A stretch of 64,000 nucleotides of DNA, from the NCBI RefSeq assembly GCF_001667775.1, contig NZ_LZJI01000049.1:1-64000 (forward strand), read 5' to 3'. Each line of letters opens with the position of its first letter. Position 1 is the stretch's first letter. The notes under the pieces are model-generated. The model ran no database searches. It worked only from the letters and a program-made list of their open reading frames with translations, and had not been told where the DNA came from. The position numbers were made by a program, and so were the translations under genes. Of the stretch, positions 28,491 to 36,344 are shown piece by piece. The stretch comes from Mycobacterium sp. E1747. Lineage in GTDB: Bacteria; Actinomycetota; Actinomycetes; Mycobacteriales; Mycobacteriaceae.

Positions 28491-28883
28491 ATGGGCCCTT
28501 TCCTGCTCCGCGCCGCACTGACCGGTTTCGCGCTATGGCTGGTCACCAAGTTCGTTCACGGGATCACGTTCGTCGGCGGTGACAGCAAGCTCGAGCGGGT
28601 CGGCATCATCTTCGTCGTCGCCGTCATCTTCGGTCTGGTCAACGCGTTCATCAAGCCGATCGTCCAGCTCCTGTCGATCCCGCTCTACATCCTCACGCTC
28701 GGGTTGTTCCACATTGTCGTCAACGCGCTGATGTTGTGGCTCACCGCCCGGATCACCGAGCACACCACCCACTGGGGTTTGCAGATCGATCACTTCTGGT
28801 GGACGGCGATCTGGGCGGCGATCGTGTTGTCCATCGTGAGCTGGGTGCTGTCGCTGATCATTCGGGACGTCAGCCGGCGCTAG
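28491..28883 (+). CDS. Phage-holin-IV/YvlD-type membrane protein (Rv1903-like)
   Basis: A 130-residue, four-helix membrane protein of the mycobacterial phage-holin-4 superfamily (YvlD-like). Signature: RAALTGFALWLVTKFVHGI, the GLVNAFIKPIVQLLSIPLYI block with the conserved Asn-x-x-x-Lys-Pro, LGLFHIVVNALMLWLTARI and a last helix WAAIVLSIVSWVLSLII. ATG 28491 is preferred; GTG 28485 lies just upstream. It matches Rv1903 almost throughout. The function is unknown and despite the name there is no sign of a phage. Its stop overlaps the convergent enoyl-CoA hydratase gene by 4 bases. Confidence 0.88.
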   Translation: MGPFLLRAALTGFALWLVTKFVHGITFVGGDSKLERVGIIFVVAVIFGLVNAFIKPIVQLLSIPLYILTLGLFHIVVNALMLWLTARITEHTTHWGLQIDHFWWTAIWAAIVLSIVSWVLSLIIRDVSRR

Positions 28884-29662
28884 CGGCCCTGCCACCGGGG
28901 CGGACGCCTCTCGGCGAAGGCCCGTGGGCCCTCCTTGGCGTCCTGCGTCTCGAAAATCCGGTCGCTGTGCCGGGTTTCGTTGTCGTACGCCGCCTCGAGG
29001 TCGAGCGCCAACCCCTCGACGGCGGACTGCTTCGTTGCGAACACCGCAAGCGGTGCGTTCGCGGCGATGCGCTCGGCGTAGTCGTACGCGGTGTCCATCA
29101 GCCGCGCCGGCGGCACCACCCGATTGATCAGCCCCATCGCCAGGGCTCGATCCGCGTCCACCATGTCGGCGGTTAGCAGCAGCTCCATCGCGAGCGGGTA
29201 GGGCATCTGCCGTGGCAGCCGCACTGTGCTTCCGCCGCCGGCGAAGAGGCCGCGCTTGGGCTCCATCACCGCGAAGCGCGCGCCGGGTACGGCGACGCGG
29301 ATGTCGGTGGAGCTCAACATCTCGAAGCCGCCCGCGACACAGGTGCCGTTGATCGCGGCCACGATCGGCTTGTAGACGGGGAAGCGGTGCAGGACGGCGT
29401 GAATGGCGTCTTCCTTGTTCCACCCCTGCGGCTGCGGGAGGTCGCCGGTGAGTTCGGGGATGAACTCCTTCAGGTCGGCGCCCGTGCAAAAGTCCTGCCC
29501 CACACCGGTGATCACCGACACCCACGCGTCGGCGTCGTCGCGGAACGCCTCCCAGGCGTGCGCCAGGTCGCGGAAATGCGCCATGTCCAGCGAATTGCGC
29601 GTCTGGGGACGGTTGATCGTGATGGTGGCGATGTGGGCGTCCACAGCGTAGTCGATGCTCAT
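28880..29662 (-). CDS. Enoyl-CoA hydratase/isomerase family protein
   Basis: A 260-residue crotonase-fold enzyme, likely acting on an acyl-CoA in fatty-acid or side-chain oxidation. Visible: N-terminal ATITINRPQTRNSLD, the oxyanion-hole region FCTGADLKEF, and NGTCVAGGFEMLSSTDIRVA with the second backbone NH; the catalytic position typical of hydratases is GLFAGGGSTVRLPR rather than the classic paired Glu, so an isomerase or another crotonase reaction is possible. ATG 29662 overlaps the stop of the D-amino-acid oxidase gene (29659-29662), implying translational coupling. Confidence 0.88.
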   Translation of the reverse strand: MSIDYAVDAHIATITINRPQTRNSLDMAHFRDLAHAWEAFRDDADAWVSVITGVGQDFCTGADLKEFIPELTGDLPQPQGWNKEDAIHAVLHRFPVYKPIVAAINGTCVAGGFEMLSSTDIRVAVPGARFAVMEPKRGLFAGGGSTVRLPRQMPYPLAMELLLTADMVDADRALAMGLINRVVPPARLMDTAYDYAERIAANAPLAVFATKQSAVEGLALDLEAAYDNETRHSDRIFETQDAKEGPRAFAERRPPRWQGR

Positions 29663-30642
29663 CGCGCCGCCCCCTGACTCACCAGCCGGACCACGTCGCG
29701 CGCGCAACCCCACGACAAGGTCACGCCGTTGCCGCCGTGACCGTAGTTGTGAATGCACAAGGCCTCTCCGCGCGCCCGATCCAGCGGCTCACCCTCCACC
29801 CGCACCGTGGGGCGGTCGGGCCGCAGTCCGGTGATGATCTCTATCACCTCGGCTTCGGCCAGCCTGGGCTCGATCTGCCTGCAGCGCCGCAGGATTCGCT
29901 CGGTCACATCGGGATCCGCGGCGGTATCCCAGCGGCCGGCGACGCTGATGCCGCCGCATACCACCCGGTGGGGATGGGGAAAATAGCACGTCCATTCCGG
30001 GCCGCCGTTGATCTCCAGAAACAGCTGGCGCAGACCGGGATTGGTGAGCACGACGTGCTGGCCGAACAGCGGTCGCACGGTGTCGTCCCCGGTCAGCCGT
30101 CCCGCGGCGAGGCCGGTGCAGTTGACCACGATCGGCGCGGCTTCGGCCGCCTCGGCCAGCGACTGCACGGGATGTTCCTCGATGTCGCAGCCGGCCGCGG
30201 CCAGCCGCCGGGTCAGGTAGCCCAGATAGTGCGGCATGTCGATCATCGGCAGCGTGGCGCCAAAGCCGTTGCCGAAGCCGCCAGGCAGGTCGGCCGGATC
30301 GATCGGTCGCAGGTCGGGGATCAGCGCCGCCGCGGACGACATCGCCTCGGTGGCGGTCAATTCGCCGACGGCCATCGCCGGCGCCAGTTGGACGCCGGAG
30401 TCGGGATCGTCGGCAAGTTTGCTAAAGACCTGCAGCGAGTGCTCGGCCCACGTCCGCGTGTCATTGGCACGTTCCGCGGGTCGCGGCGGCAACCACACCG
30501 CGCCCGCCACTTTCGACGTCGTCTGCTGCGGCAGGGCGGCCGTCCAGACCCGCACCGGCCAGCCGGCCTCGGCCAGGCACACGGCCGACGTCAGCCCGCT
30601 GACCCCGGCACCGACGACGACGATCTGCTGCGCACTGGCCAC
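29659..30642 (-). CDS. aao: D-amino-acid oxidase
   Basis: FAD flavoenzyme of 327 residues that oxidises D-amino acids to keto acids, ammonia and hydrogen peroxide. The N-terminal dinucleotide motif is VVVGAGVSGLTSAVCLAEAG; later family blocks are TSKVAGAVWLPPRP, VVNCTGLAAGRL, the substrate-binding GLRPDRPTVRVE and the C-terminal FAD motif NYGHGGNGVTLSWGCA. The start is GTG at 30642. It corresponds to Rv1905c. It is translationally coupled to the enoyl-CoA hydratase gene downstream, an association I do not recall from M. tuberculosis. Confidence 0.93.
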   Translation of the reverse strand: MASAQQIVVVGAGVSGLTSAVCLAEAGWPVRVWTAALPQQTTSKVAGAVWLPPRPAERANDTRTWAEHSLQVFSKLADDPDSGVQLAPAMAVGELTATEAMSSAAALIPDLRPIDPADLPGGFGNGFGATLPMIDMPHYLGYLTRRLAAAGCDIEEHPVQSLAEAAEAAPIVVNCTGLAAGRLTGDDTVRPLFGQHVVLTNPGLRQLFLEINGGPEWTCYFPHPHRVVCGGISVAGRWDTAADPDVTERILRRCRQIEPRLAEAEVIEIITGLRPDRPTVRVEGEPLDRARGEALCIHNYGHGGNGVTLSWGCARDVVRLVSQGAAR

Positions 30643-30684
30643 GGCGCCACCGTAACGAAACGGGCGGGACCCCGTCAGTTCCCG

Positions 30685-31305
30685 TCAGGAATGGGGAGGC
30701 TGCTGCCCGCCCTGACCGCCGAGCAACCCGTTGAGGATTCCGAGTGTGCCCTGCACGCCGGCGGGCGGTGTGGTGGGGGGCAGGGCGGCGTCCGGGGTCA
30801 GCTGCCAGGGCTGACAGCCCGAGGTCTTGAACGCCTTGTCGGTCGGGTCGATCTGCACCACCTGCGGCTTCTTGCTCATCGCGTTGTCGATGATGTTGCC
30901 GTCGGGATTGCCCGTCCGCTTCCAGTAGCACGTGCCGTTGTTCACGGGCCCGCCCGAGCTGTAGATGCCGGGCGCGATGTCGGACCCGACGTTGTAGATG
31001 CCGTCCTTGTCGATCGTCGTCTTCGGCCCCGGTCCCGGTGCGGCCGCGGGGGAGGGCGCCGGAGAAGCGGACGACGGCGGCGGGCCCGGTGGCGGCCCCT
31101 GCGAGGCCGCCGGCGAGGGCGCCGGAGAAGCGGACGACGGTGGCGGGCCCGGTGGGGGGCCCTGCGAGGCCGCCGGCGACGGTGACGGAGCCGGCGTCTG
31201 GCCCGGGTCGGCCCCCGCGTAACCCGCCGAAGCGGTCCAAGCCGCGATCATCAGTCCCGCGACGGCCAACCGTGCCGCGGTAGGAACACCAGCCTCAAAC
31301 CCCAT
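30685..31305 (-). CDS. Secreted proline-rich protein (Rv1906c-like)
   Basis: A 206-residue exported protein. From ATG 31305 there is a signal peptide (RLAVAGLMIAAWTASAGYAGA), then a Pro/Ser/Ala-rich linker with two exact 21-residue repeats (ASQGPPPGPPPSSAS core), and a C-terminal domain: GIYNVGSDIAPGIYSSGG, TCYWKRTGNPDGNIIDNAM, KKPQVVQIDPTDKAFKTSGC. That domain, with one disulfide pair, recurs in mycobacterial secreted proteins and has no known function. Corresponds to Rv1906c. In M. tuberculosis the next genes upstream are Rv1907c-katG-furA; here they are missing. Confidence 0.85.
   Translation of the reverse strand: MGFEAGVPTAARLAVAGLMIAAWTASAGYAGADPGQTPAPSPSPAASQGPPPGPPPSSASPAPSPAASQGPPPGPPPSSASPAPSPAAAPGPGPKTTIDKDGIYNVGSDIAPGIYSSGGPVNNGTCYWKRTGNPDGNIIDNAMSKKPQVVQIDPTDKAFKTSGCQPWQLTPDAALPPTTPPAGVQGTLGILNGLLGGQGGQQPPHS
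31052..31177. repeat. Two tandem 63-base repeats inside the Rv1906c-like gene
   Basis: Copies at 31052-31114 and 31115-31177 differ at only a few positions. They are in frame and encode a 21-residue Pro/Ser-rich unit each, so copy number changes would lengthen the linker without breaking the protein. A plausible variable-number tandem repeat. Confidence 0.8.
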
Positions 31306-31379
31306 AGCATGCCAGCGTACCGGGGCGGGCACCGTAAATCACACCATGCGGCATACGCCGGTTGCCTTGGTCGGACACA

Positions 31380-31600
31380 TAAGCCCTGGTCGGCACACCC
31401 TAAGTCCGGCGCCGAATGCGCCCCGCATAGCCGAGCGCATGCTCCTAGGCGTTGAGGTTGTCGGGGGCGGTCGGCCAGCGCCTCGGCGAGCCATTCGAGC
31501 TGCGTCTCGTAGTCCTGGAAGAGCACCGCGTCCTTGGTGGGGAAGTGCCGGGCAAGCACGCCGCCAGCGCCTACGCATACGCGTTCCCTGTGGAAGTCGA
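31380..31600 (-). pseudogene. TetR-family regulator fragment
   Basis: Decayed DNA-binding end of a TetR regulator. One frame keeps the second half of the helix-turn-helix and following helix (ARHFPTKDAVLFQDYETQLE, then WLAEALADRP); the continuation (STPRSMRSAMRGAFG) is in another frame, so at least one frameshift is present, and no full-length gene can be built. No start or effector domain remains. It lies beside an oxidoreductase fragment, which suggests a decayed regulator-enzyme pair. Confidence 0.7.
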
Positions 31601-31612
31601 CCGCCAGCACCA

Positions 31613-31941
31613 TGGGCGACTCAAACCGTTATGGCCAAACGGGTTATCGATGAGATCACCCGGCTGGCCCCGAACTTCAGGGACATCGTGATCCGCCACA
31701 TCACGTTCGCGCCCTGCCACATGAACACGATGTTCGGCGCGCCGTCCGGCGACTTCTGCCACGGCCCAGTGCATCCGGATTTGCTGGGCCCGAACAGGTC
31801 CGGCGCCCCAAGGGATTCCTCGACTTCCCGGTCCCGATCGACGGCCTTTACCTCGGCGGCGCGGGATGCCATGGCGGGCCGGGCATCACGTTCACGCCCG
31901 GCTACGACGCCGGCTATCAAGCGCTCGACCACATGGCCTGA
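31613..31941 (+). pseudogene. C-terminal fragment of a phytoene-desaturase-like FAD oxidoreductase, frameshifted
   Basis: Two frames encode the last ~100 residues of a carotenoid-dehydrogenase/phytoene-desaturase-like protein: MAKRVIDEITRLAPNFRDI, HITFAPCHMNTMFGAPSGDF and HPDLLGPN in the first, then after a shift near 31800 PKGFLDFPVPIDGLYLGG, GPGITFTPGYDAGYQ and ALDHMA-stop in the second. The FAD-binding N-terminus is absent. It stops 4 bases before the PEBP lipoprotein gene end. Confidence 0.82.
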
Positions 31942-31944
31942 CGC

Positions 31945-32553
31945 TCATCCCGCGAACGTTCCGGTCAGCTGCGCCTGGGCGGTCGCGGCGCCGCCGATCG
32001 TTTGCGCCGCCTGCACGCCGGAAAGGCCGCCGGGGAGCTGGTAGTCGTTGGGCAGCTGGTAGAGGGTGAACCGGTAGTGGTGGGTGCCGGATCCCGCCGG
32101 TGGGCACGGACCCCGATACGCGGACTGGCCGGCCGTGTTCGGCAGCGTGGCCGCACCGGCGGGCGTCTGTCCGTCTGCGGTGCTGCCGGATCCCGGGGCG
32201 ATGCCCACCACGACCCAGTGCACGTACAGCCCATTGACCGCGTCCGGGTCGTCGACCACGAGCGCCGCCCCCAACGGTGCCGACCATGCCAGCGGGGGCG
32301 CGATGTTGGCCCCTTTGCAGGTGTACTGCACCGGAATCGGGGTGCCGTCGCCGAACGCCGGGCTGCTGATGGTCAACGGTGCCCCGGCGGGCGCGGCCGC
32401 GACCGTCCGCCCCAGGGTCGTCACCTTCGGCGTCGACGGCGCCGTGACGCGGGTATCGCCGTGCCCGCCGCAGCCGGCCAGCGCGGCGATGATCGCCAGC
32501 CCGCCGATGATCGAGGCAGTCTGGCGAGGGCCGCGCGGAGTCGTCGATTCCAT
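31945..32553 (-). CDS. Lipoprotein of the PEBP (YbhB/YbcL) family, Rv1910c/LppC-like
   Basis: Exported lipoprotein of 202 residues with a phosphatidylethanolamine-binding-protein domain. The lipobox is LAGC with Cys at residue 28 ([15 protein letters not shown]). The PEBP domain starts at about 60 ([20 protein letters not shown]) and carries the ligand-site motifs [20 protein letters not shown] and [22 protein letters not shown], so the domain is complete. M. tuberculosis has two adjacent homologues (Rv1910c and lppC); only one is here. Small ligand or kinase-inhibitor roles are known for the wider family, but not for this member. Confidence 0.9.
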   Translation of the reverse strand: MESTTPRGPRQTASIIGGLAIIAALAGCGGHGDTRVTAPSTPKVTTLGRTVAAAPAGAPLTISSPAFGDGTPIPVQYTCKGANIAPPLAWSAPLGAALVVDDPDAVNGLYVHWVVVGIAPGSGSTADGQTPAGAATLPNTAGQSAYRGPCPPAGSGTHHYRFTLYQLPNDYQLPGGLSGVQAAQTIGGAATAQAQLTGTFAG

Positions 32554-32603
32554 AAGAAACAGTGTGGACCGCGTCCCGGCCGCCCGGTAGGGACAGAACG
32601 CCG

Positions 32604-33050
32604 CTAGGCGTCGCGCTTCTTCACCTCGAGCACGCGCTTGCGCAGCCCTTTGGTCGCGGTGTCCATAAGGCTTTTCGACCCCCGCTTGATCAAGAATCCG
32701 GGCACCGGCATCAACAGGTCGACGGTCAGATCGAAGCTCACCCGGGTGGAGTCACCGTCGGGCGTCAGCGTGTAGCGGCCGTCCTGCGCGCGCTGCTGTT
32801 TGGCGCTGACCAGGGTCCAGCTCACGCCGTCCTCGTGAACGGTGTAGGCCAGCTCTTGCTCGTCGCTGACGCCGACCAGTTTGACCACTTGCTTCGACCT
32901 GGTGGGGTGGCCCTGGTCGTCCCGCTCGAGAACCTCCACCTTTTGGTGAACCGAGGACCACTCGGGCAGCGATTCGATGTCGAACAGCACATCCAGGATC
33001 TCATCCGGTGTCGCTTCGATGACAACCTCGCGGGATTCGGTGACAGCCAT
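32604..33050 (-). CDS. SRPBCC family protein
   Basis: A 148-residue helix-grip protein of the polyketide cyclase/dehydrase type common in mycobacteria. Start [33 protein letters not shown] is the family opening; the middle has [21 protein letters not shown] and the C-terminal helix [20 protein letters not shown]. The frame is open upstream but ATG 33050 (followed by the conserved start) is the natural one. Likely binds a lipid or aromatic ligand; no catalytic role can be assigned. 35 bases downstream of the quinone-oxidoreductase-like gene. Confidence 0.88.
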   Translation of the reverse strand: MAVTESREVVIEATPDEILDVLFDIESLPEWSSVHQKVEVLERDDQGHPTRSKQVVKLVGVSDEQELAYTVHEDGVSWTLVSAKQQRAQDGRYTLTPDGDSTRVSFDLTVDLLMPVPGFLIKRGSKSLMDTATKGLRKRVLEVKKRDA

Positions 33051-33085
33051 GGGGGATAGATAACCACCGCGGCGCCGCCAAAAAC

Positions 33086-34090
33086 TCACGGCACCAAGAC
33101 CACCTTGCCGACGTTCTCGCGCGCAGCCAGGATGCGGTGCGCCTCCGGCGCTTCGTCGAACGGCACCGCCGCGTGGACGATGGGAGCAATCGTTTGATCC
33201 TCGAGCGCCTTGGTCAGCGGGGTGATCCACGGCTCGAGGGTGCCGCGGTCGTCCCACAGCCGCAGCATGTTGAGGCCGATCACGGCCTTGGACTCCGAGA
33301 GTTGGTCGATCAGGTTGAAGCCGCGCAGCATCGCCAGCGCGTGCGGGGCCGCCGCCCGCAGCGAGCGTTTCTCCCCGTGCTGCAGGTTCGAAACCCCGTA
33401 TCCCACAAGCCTTCCGCCCGGCCGCAGCAGCGCATAGGAGCGCCGCAACGAGGTTCCGCCCAACGCGTCAAGCACCACGTCGTAGGGTTCCAGGCCCTCC
33501 CGCCAGCCGTCGCGCCGGTAATCGATCGCGCGGTCCACCCCCAGTTCGGCCAGCTTCTGATGCTTCGCGGGCGATGCGGTGCCGTGAACCTCGGCCCCCG
33601 CGGCCTTCGCGAACTGGACGGCTGCGATGCCGACCCCGCCGGCCGCGGCGTGCACCAGCACCCGCTCACCGGCGCGCAGCGACCCGTATCCGTGCAACGC
33701 GGCCCACGCGGTCGCGTAGTTGACCGGGACGGCGGCGCCCTCTTCGAAGCCCATCGCGGCCGGCAGCGGCACGGAGTCGCCCGCCGCAACATTGACGACC
33801 TCGGCGTAGCCGCCGAACCGGGTGCCCGCCAGGACCCGTTCGCCCACGCGACCGGGGTCGACACCCTCCCCGACGGCCTCGACCGTCCCGGCGACCTCGT
33901 AGCCGACCACCGCCGGCAGCTTCGGCGCGTCGGGGTACAGGCCCACCCGGGCGAGGTGATCGGCGAAGTTGACACCCGCCGCCCGCACCGCAACCCGAAG
34001 CTGCCCGGGACCCGGTGGCGGCGGATCGGGCCGCCGCTGTACTCGCAGCACCGATGGATCGCCGCGTTTGGTGACGACGACTGCGCGCAT
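33086..34090 (-). CDS. fadB5: Zinc-less quinone oxidoreductase / enoyl reductase (FadB5-like)
   Basis: NADPH-dependent medium-chain reductase of 334 residues, the length I recall for Rv1912c. It opens MRAVVVTKRGDPSVLRVQ, has the family PAVVGYEVAGTVEAVGEGV and the cofactor motif VLVHAAAGGVGIAAVQFAK, and lacks the zinc cysteines of alcohol dehydrogenases, as expected for quinone reductases. The M. tuberculosis name fadB5 suggests 3-hydroxyacyl-CoA dehydrogenase but the sequence supports a reductase of quinones or enoyl compounds. The AHSA1-type gene lies 22 bases upstream on the same strand. Confidence 0.9.
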   Translation of the reverse strand: MRAVVVTKRGDPSVLRVQRRPDPPPPGPGQLRVAVRAAGVNFADHLARVGLYPDAPKLPAVVGYEVAGTVEAVGEGVDPGRVGERVLAGTRFGGYAEVVNVAAGDSVPLPAAMGFEEGAAVPVNYATAWAALHGYGSLRAGERVLVHAAAGGVGIAAVQFAKAAGAEVHGTASPAKHQKLAELGVDRAIDYRRDGWREGLEPYDVVLDALGGTSLRRSYALLRPGGRLVGYGVSNLQHGEKRSLRAAAPHALAMLRGFNLIDQLSESKAVIGLNMLRLWDDRGTLEPWITPLTKALEDQTIAPIVHAAVPFDEAPEAHRILAARENVGKVVLVP

Positions 34091-34112
34091 CTGCAATTTC
34101 CTCCCCGGCCGC

Positions 34113-34523
34113 TCAGGCCCGGTTGACGGCGTCGGCCAGGCGGGGGAGGACGACGCCGGACCAGCCCGGCCCCATCCGGCGGAAGGCCTCGGCCATCCTC
34201 TTGTCGTCCAGGTCAAAACCGCTGTGTTCCAAGAACACCCGGGTACCGTCACCCTCCGGCTCGAGGCGCCAGGCGAGCGTCCAGGCGGGCGTGAAGGTGT
34301 ACACGAACCGGCGCGGGGGATCGACCTCAAGCACCGTGCATGGCTGCTTGCCGTAGCCCGGCATGTGGAGGGTGAACTGGTGGCCGACCACCGCGGCCAC
34401 GTCGCCCTCGGCCCACCACAGCCGCAGGAGGTCGGGCTCGGTCAACAAGCGCCACACCTTCGCCGGCGGCGCCGCCACAAATTGATCCACCCGGATCGTC
34501 GCGGGCGTCGAAGTCTTGGTCAT
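34113..34523 (-). CDS. AHSA1/SRPBCC domain protein coupled to ArsR regulator
   Basis: A 136-residue SRPBCC protein of the AHSA1 subtype. Marks: IRVDQFVAAPPAKVWRLLTE, LLRLWWAEGDVAAVVGHQF and WRLEPEGDGTRVFLEHSGFD, ending in a helix with GPGWSGVVLPRLADAV. The ATG at 34523 overlaps the ArsR stop codon by 4 bases, the standard ArsR-AHSA1 two-gene arrangement in actinobacteria. In such pairs the regulator represses its own operon and the AHSA1 protein may sense or chaperone a ligand; the ligand is unknown. Confidence 0.88.
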   Translation of the reverse strand: MTKTSTPATIRVDQFVAAPPAKVWRLLTEPDLLRLWWAEGDVAAVVGHQFTLHMPGYGKQPCTVLEVDPPRRFVYTFTPAWTLAWRLEPEGDGTRVFLEHSGFDLDDKRMAEAFRRMGPGWSGVVLPRLADAVNRA

Positions 34524-34837
34524 TGCCACTCCTCTTCTGCCGTCTCGGCCAATTTGGCCAGCCGCGTGCGCCAGAACTTCTCGAACGGGTGCAGCCACTC
34601 TCCAAGTTCCGCCAACGGTTCCGCGGTCAAGCGATAGATGCGATGGCGGCCCTGTGGTTCGTCGGCCACCAGGCCGGCGTCGCGCAGCACCTTGAGATGC
34701 TCGGCCACGGCGGGGCGGCTGAGGTCGAACCGCTCGCAGAGTTTTCCGGCGGGCAGCGGCTGGCGAGACAGGATCTCCAGCAGTTCCCGCCGCACCGGGT
34801 TGGCCAGTGCGAGGAACACGCGATCAGTGCCACCCAT
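34520..34837 (-). CDS. ArsR-family transcriptional regulator
   Basis: A 105-residue winged-helix repressor. The DNA-binding part is complete: VFLALANPVRRELLEILSRQ, LPAGKLCERFDLSRPAVAEHLKVLRDAGLV, and the wing EPQGRHRIYRLT. It has no metal-binding ELCVCDL motif, so it belongs to the non-metal group that accompanies AHSA1 proteins. ATG 34837 is used. It overlaps its partner gene by 4 bases and is divergent from the metallo-beta-lactamase-fold gene 89 bases away, which it may also control. Confidence 0.9.
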   Translation of the reverse strand: MGGTDRVFLALANPVRRELLEILSRQPLPAGKLCERFDLSRPAVAEHLKVLRDAGLVADEPQGRHRIYRLTAEPLAELGEWLHPFEKFWRTRLAKLAETAEEEWQ

Positions 34838-34926
34838 GACCGCAATATATGTCGGGGATTTCCGACATGTCAATCGTCCCGGGCGAGCGGAGACCGGCGG
34901 GGCGCGATGACCGCTATCTTCCGGTT

Positions 34927-35649
34927 ATGCATTTCGCCTGGGAGCAGCTGACATCCAGCGTGCACCGATGCCGGCTGGAGTTCTGCGACGTCACCGTCGG
35001 GTTGGTGCGGGGCCGCACCGGCGCGCTGCTCGTCGACACCGGCACTACGCTGGTCGAAGCGGACAGGATCGCCACCGACGTGCGCCGGCTCGCAGGGCGG
35101 CCGGTCACTCATGTCGTGTTGACGCACAAGCACTTCGACCACGTCCTGGGTTCCTCGGCATTCGGCCAAGCTGAAATCCTTTGCGCCCCAGAGGTTGTCG
35201 AGTATTTGTCGTCCGGCGTCGACCACCTTCGTTCGGATGCCGTGCGTTATGGCGCGGACGCCATTGAGGTCGACCGCGCGATCGCGGCATTGCGGCCACC
35301 AAAGCGCGGTGTCTACGACGCCGTCGTCGACCTGGGCGATCGCACCGTGACGATCAGCCACCTGGGCCGGGGACACACCTCCTCGGACCTGGTCGTCATC
35401 GCGCCCGGCGCCGACGGCGAAGACGACCCGGTTGTGTTCTTCACCGGTGATCTCGTCGAGGAGTCCGCCGACCCCGACATCGACGCCGATTCGGATGTGG
35501 CGGCCTGGCCGCGCATGCTTGATCGGATACTCGCGGTGGGCGGACCCGGGGCCGTCTACGTGCCGGGCCACGGACGCGTCGTCAACGCCGAATTCATCCG
35601 CCGCCAGCGGGATTGGCTGGCCCGACGCGCGGGGGCCGAGACGGGCTAA
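34927..35649 (+). CDS. Metallo-beta-lactamase-fold hydrolase (Rv1913-like)
   Basis: A 240-residue zinc hydrolase of the metallo-beta-lactamase fold. The metal motif is LTHKHFDHVLGSS (HxHxDH with Lys at the second position, i.e. H-K-H-x-D-H), further ligands in SHLGRGHTSSDLVV and FFTGDLVEE, and the last His in VPGHGRVV. ATG 34927 was chosen from the longer open frame, giving a family-like N-terminus. Substrate unknown; not necessarily a beta-lactamase. Its stop overlaps the convergent Rv1914c-like gene by 4 bases. Confidence 0.9.
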   Translation: MHFAWEQLTSSVHRCRLEFCDVTVGLVRGRTGALLVDTGTTLVEADRIATDVRRLAGRPVTHVVLTHKHFDHVLGSSAFGQAEILCAPEVVEYLSSGVDHLRSDAVRYGADAIEVDRAIAALRPPKRGVYDAVVDLGDRTVTISHLGRGHTSSDLVVIAPGADGEDDPVVFFTGDLVEESADPDIDADSDVAAWPRMLDRILAVGGPGAVYVPGHGRVVNAEFIRRQRDWLARRAGAETG

Positions 35650-36020
35650 ACGCGCGAACCGGCGCAGGCGGCAATGAGGGCGTCTGGGTCGGTGACGCTG
35701 ACCCATAGCTCGCGCAGCGAAATCGATCGGCCGACGGCCTTTGCGTCCACCGGTGGCTCGATCGTCAACGCCACCAGGCCCTTACCCGACCCGTTGACCA
35801 GCCAGCGCCCATCTGAGTAGTGCACGCCCAGGGTGAAGACCCGGTCGTTCGCCCGCTCGGCATGGGTGATCGACGCCAACGGAACGTGCGCGTCGAACGC
35901 CCAGCCCATCTTCACGCGCAGGGTTCCGGCGTCCACCCTGACCTCGCTGCGCTTGGGTCCCAATCCGACAGGAACCGAAAGCGGAAGATACCACCGGTCA
36001 TAACGCAATTCCGTTTGCAC
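35646..36020 (-). CDS. Conserved mycobacterial protein (Rv1914c-like)
   Basis: A 124-residue protein of unknown function; it corresponds to Rv1914c by position. The start is GTG 36020, giving QTELRYDRWYLPLSVPVGLG; the open frame reaches 36212 but that part is Arg-rich and overlaps the isocitrate lyase leader. The protein is beta-rich, with a PH-like pattern (VRVDAGTLRVKMGWAFDAHV, VHYSDGRWLVNG, VALTIEPPVDAK). No signal peptide or membrane segment. Confidence 0.78.
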   Translation of the reverse strand: MQTELRYDRWYLPLSVPVGLGPKRSEVRVDAGTLRVKMGWAFDAHVPLASITHAERANDRVFTLGVHYSDGRWLVNGSGKGLVALTIEPPVDAKAVGRSISLRELWVSVTDPDALIAACAGSRV

Positions 36021-36344
36021 AGCGCTAACCCTACCGCTTGTTTGCTGGATGCGTCCGGTTTTTCGGATTTTCGCTCCCCGGCCGACCGGGTCAGCACCTC
36101 GGCAAACTTGGAACCATCTGCAGCACAATGGATTCCATCTAACCAGTAATTTTCCGCGCAGGCCGCGGCGCTCCCGTCGAAACCGGCGGGCTTGTGTGCC
36201 CGTCGGGCTCAAGCTAGCGACGTGGGCCGGAGCAGGGCAGTTGGCAACAGTTTTGGCACGGGTCTTTCGACCGCTGATTTAACTGTCACCCTCGGGGATA
36301 GACTCACGTTCAAGGGAATCGTGCCGAACAGGGAGCGTAAGGCC
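36021..36344. other. Intergenic region upstream of aceA
   Basis: Some 320 bases between divergent genes; it must hold the isocitrate lyase promoter. No gene is seen: the aceA frame is open back to 36192 but shows no family similarity before the ATG at 36345. I could not identify a clear RamB, GlxR or other known box by eye. Confidence 0.4.

Noticed and set aside
28491-28883. Prophage holin
   Set aside because: The holin-4-like name is a superfamily label; the gene is a syntenic mycobacterial membrane protein (Rv1903-like) and no phage genes are nearby.
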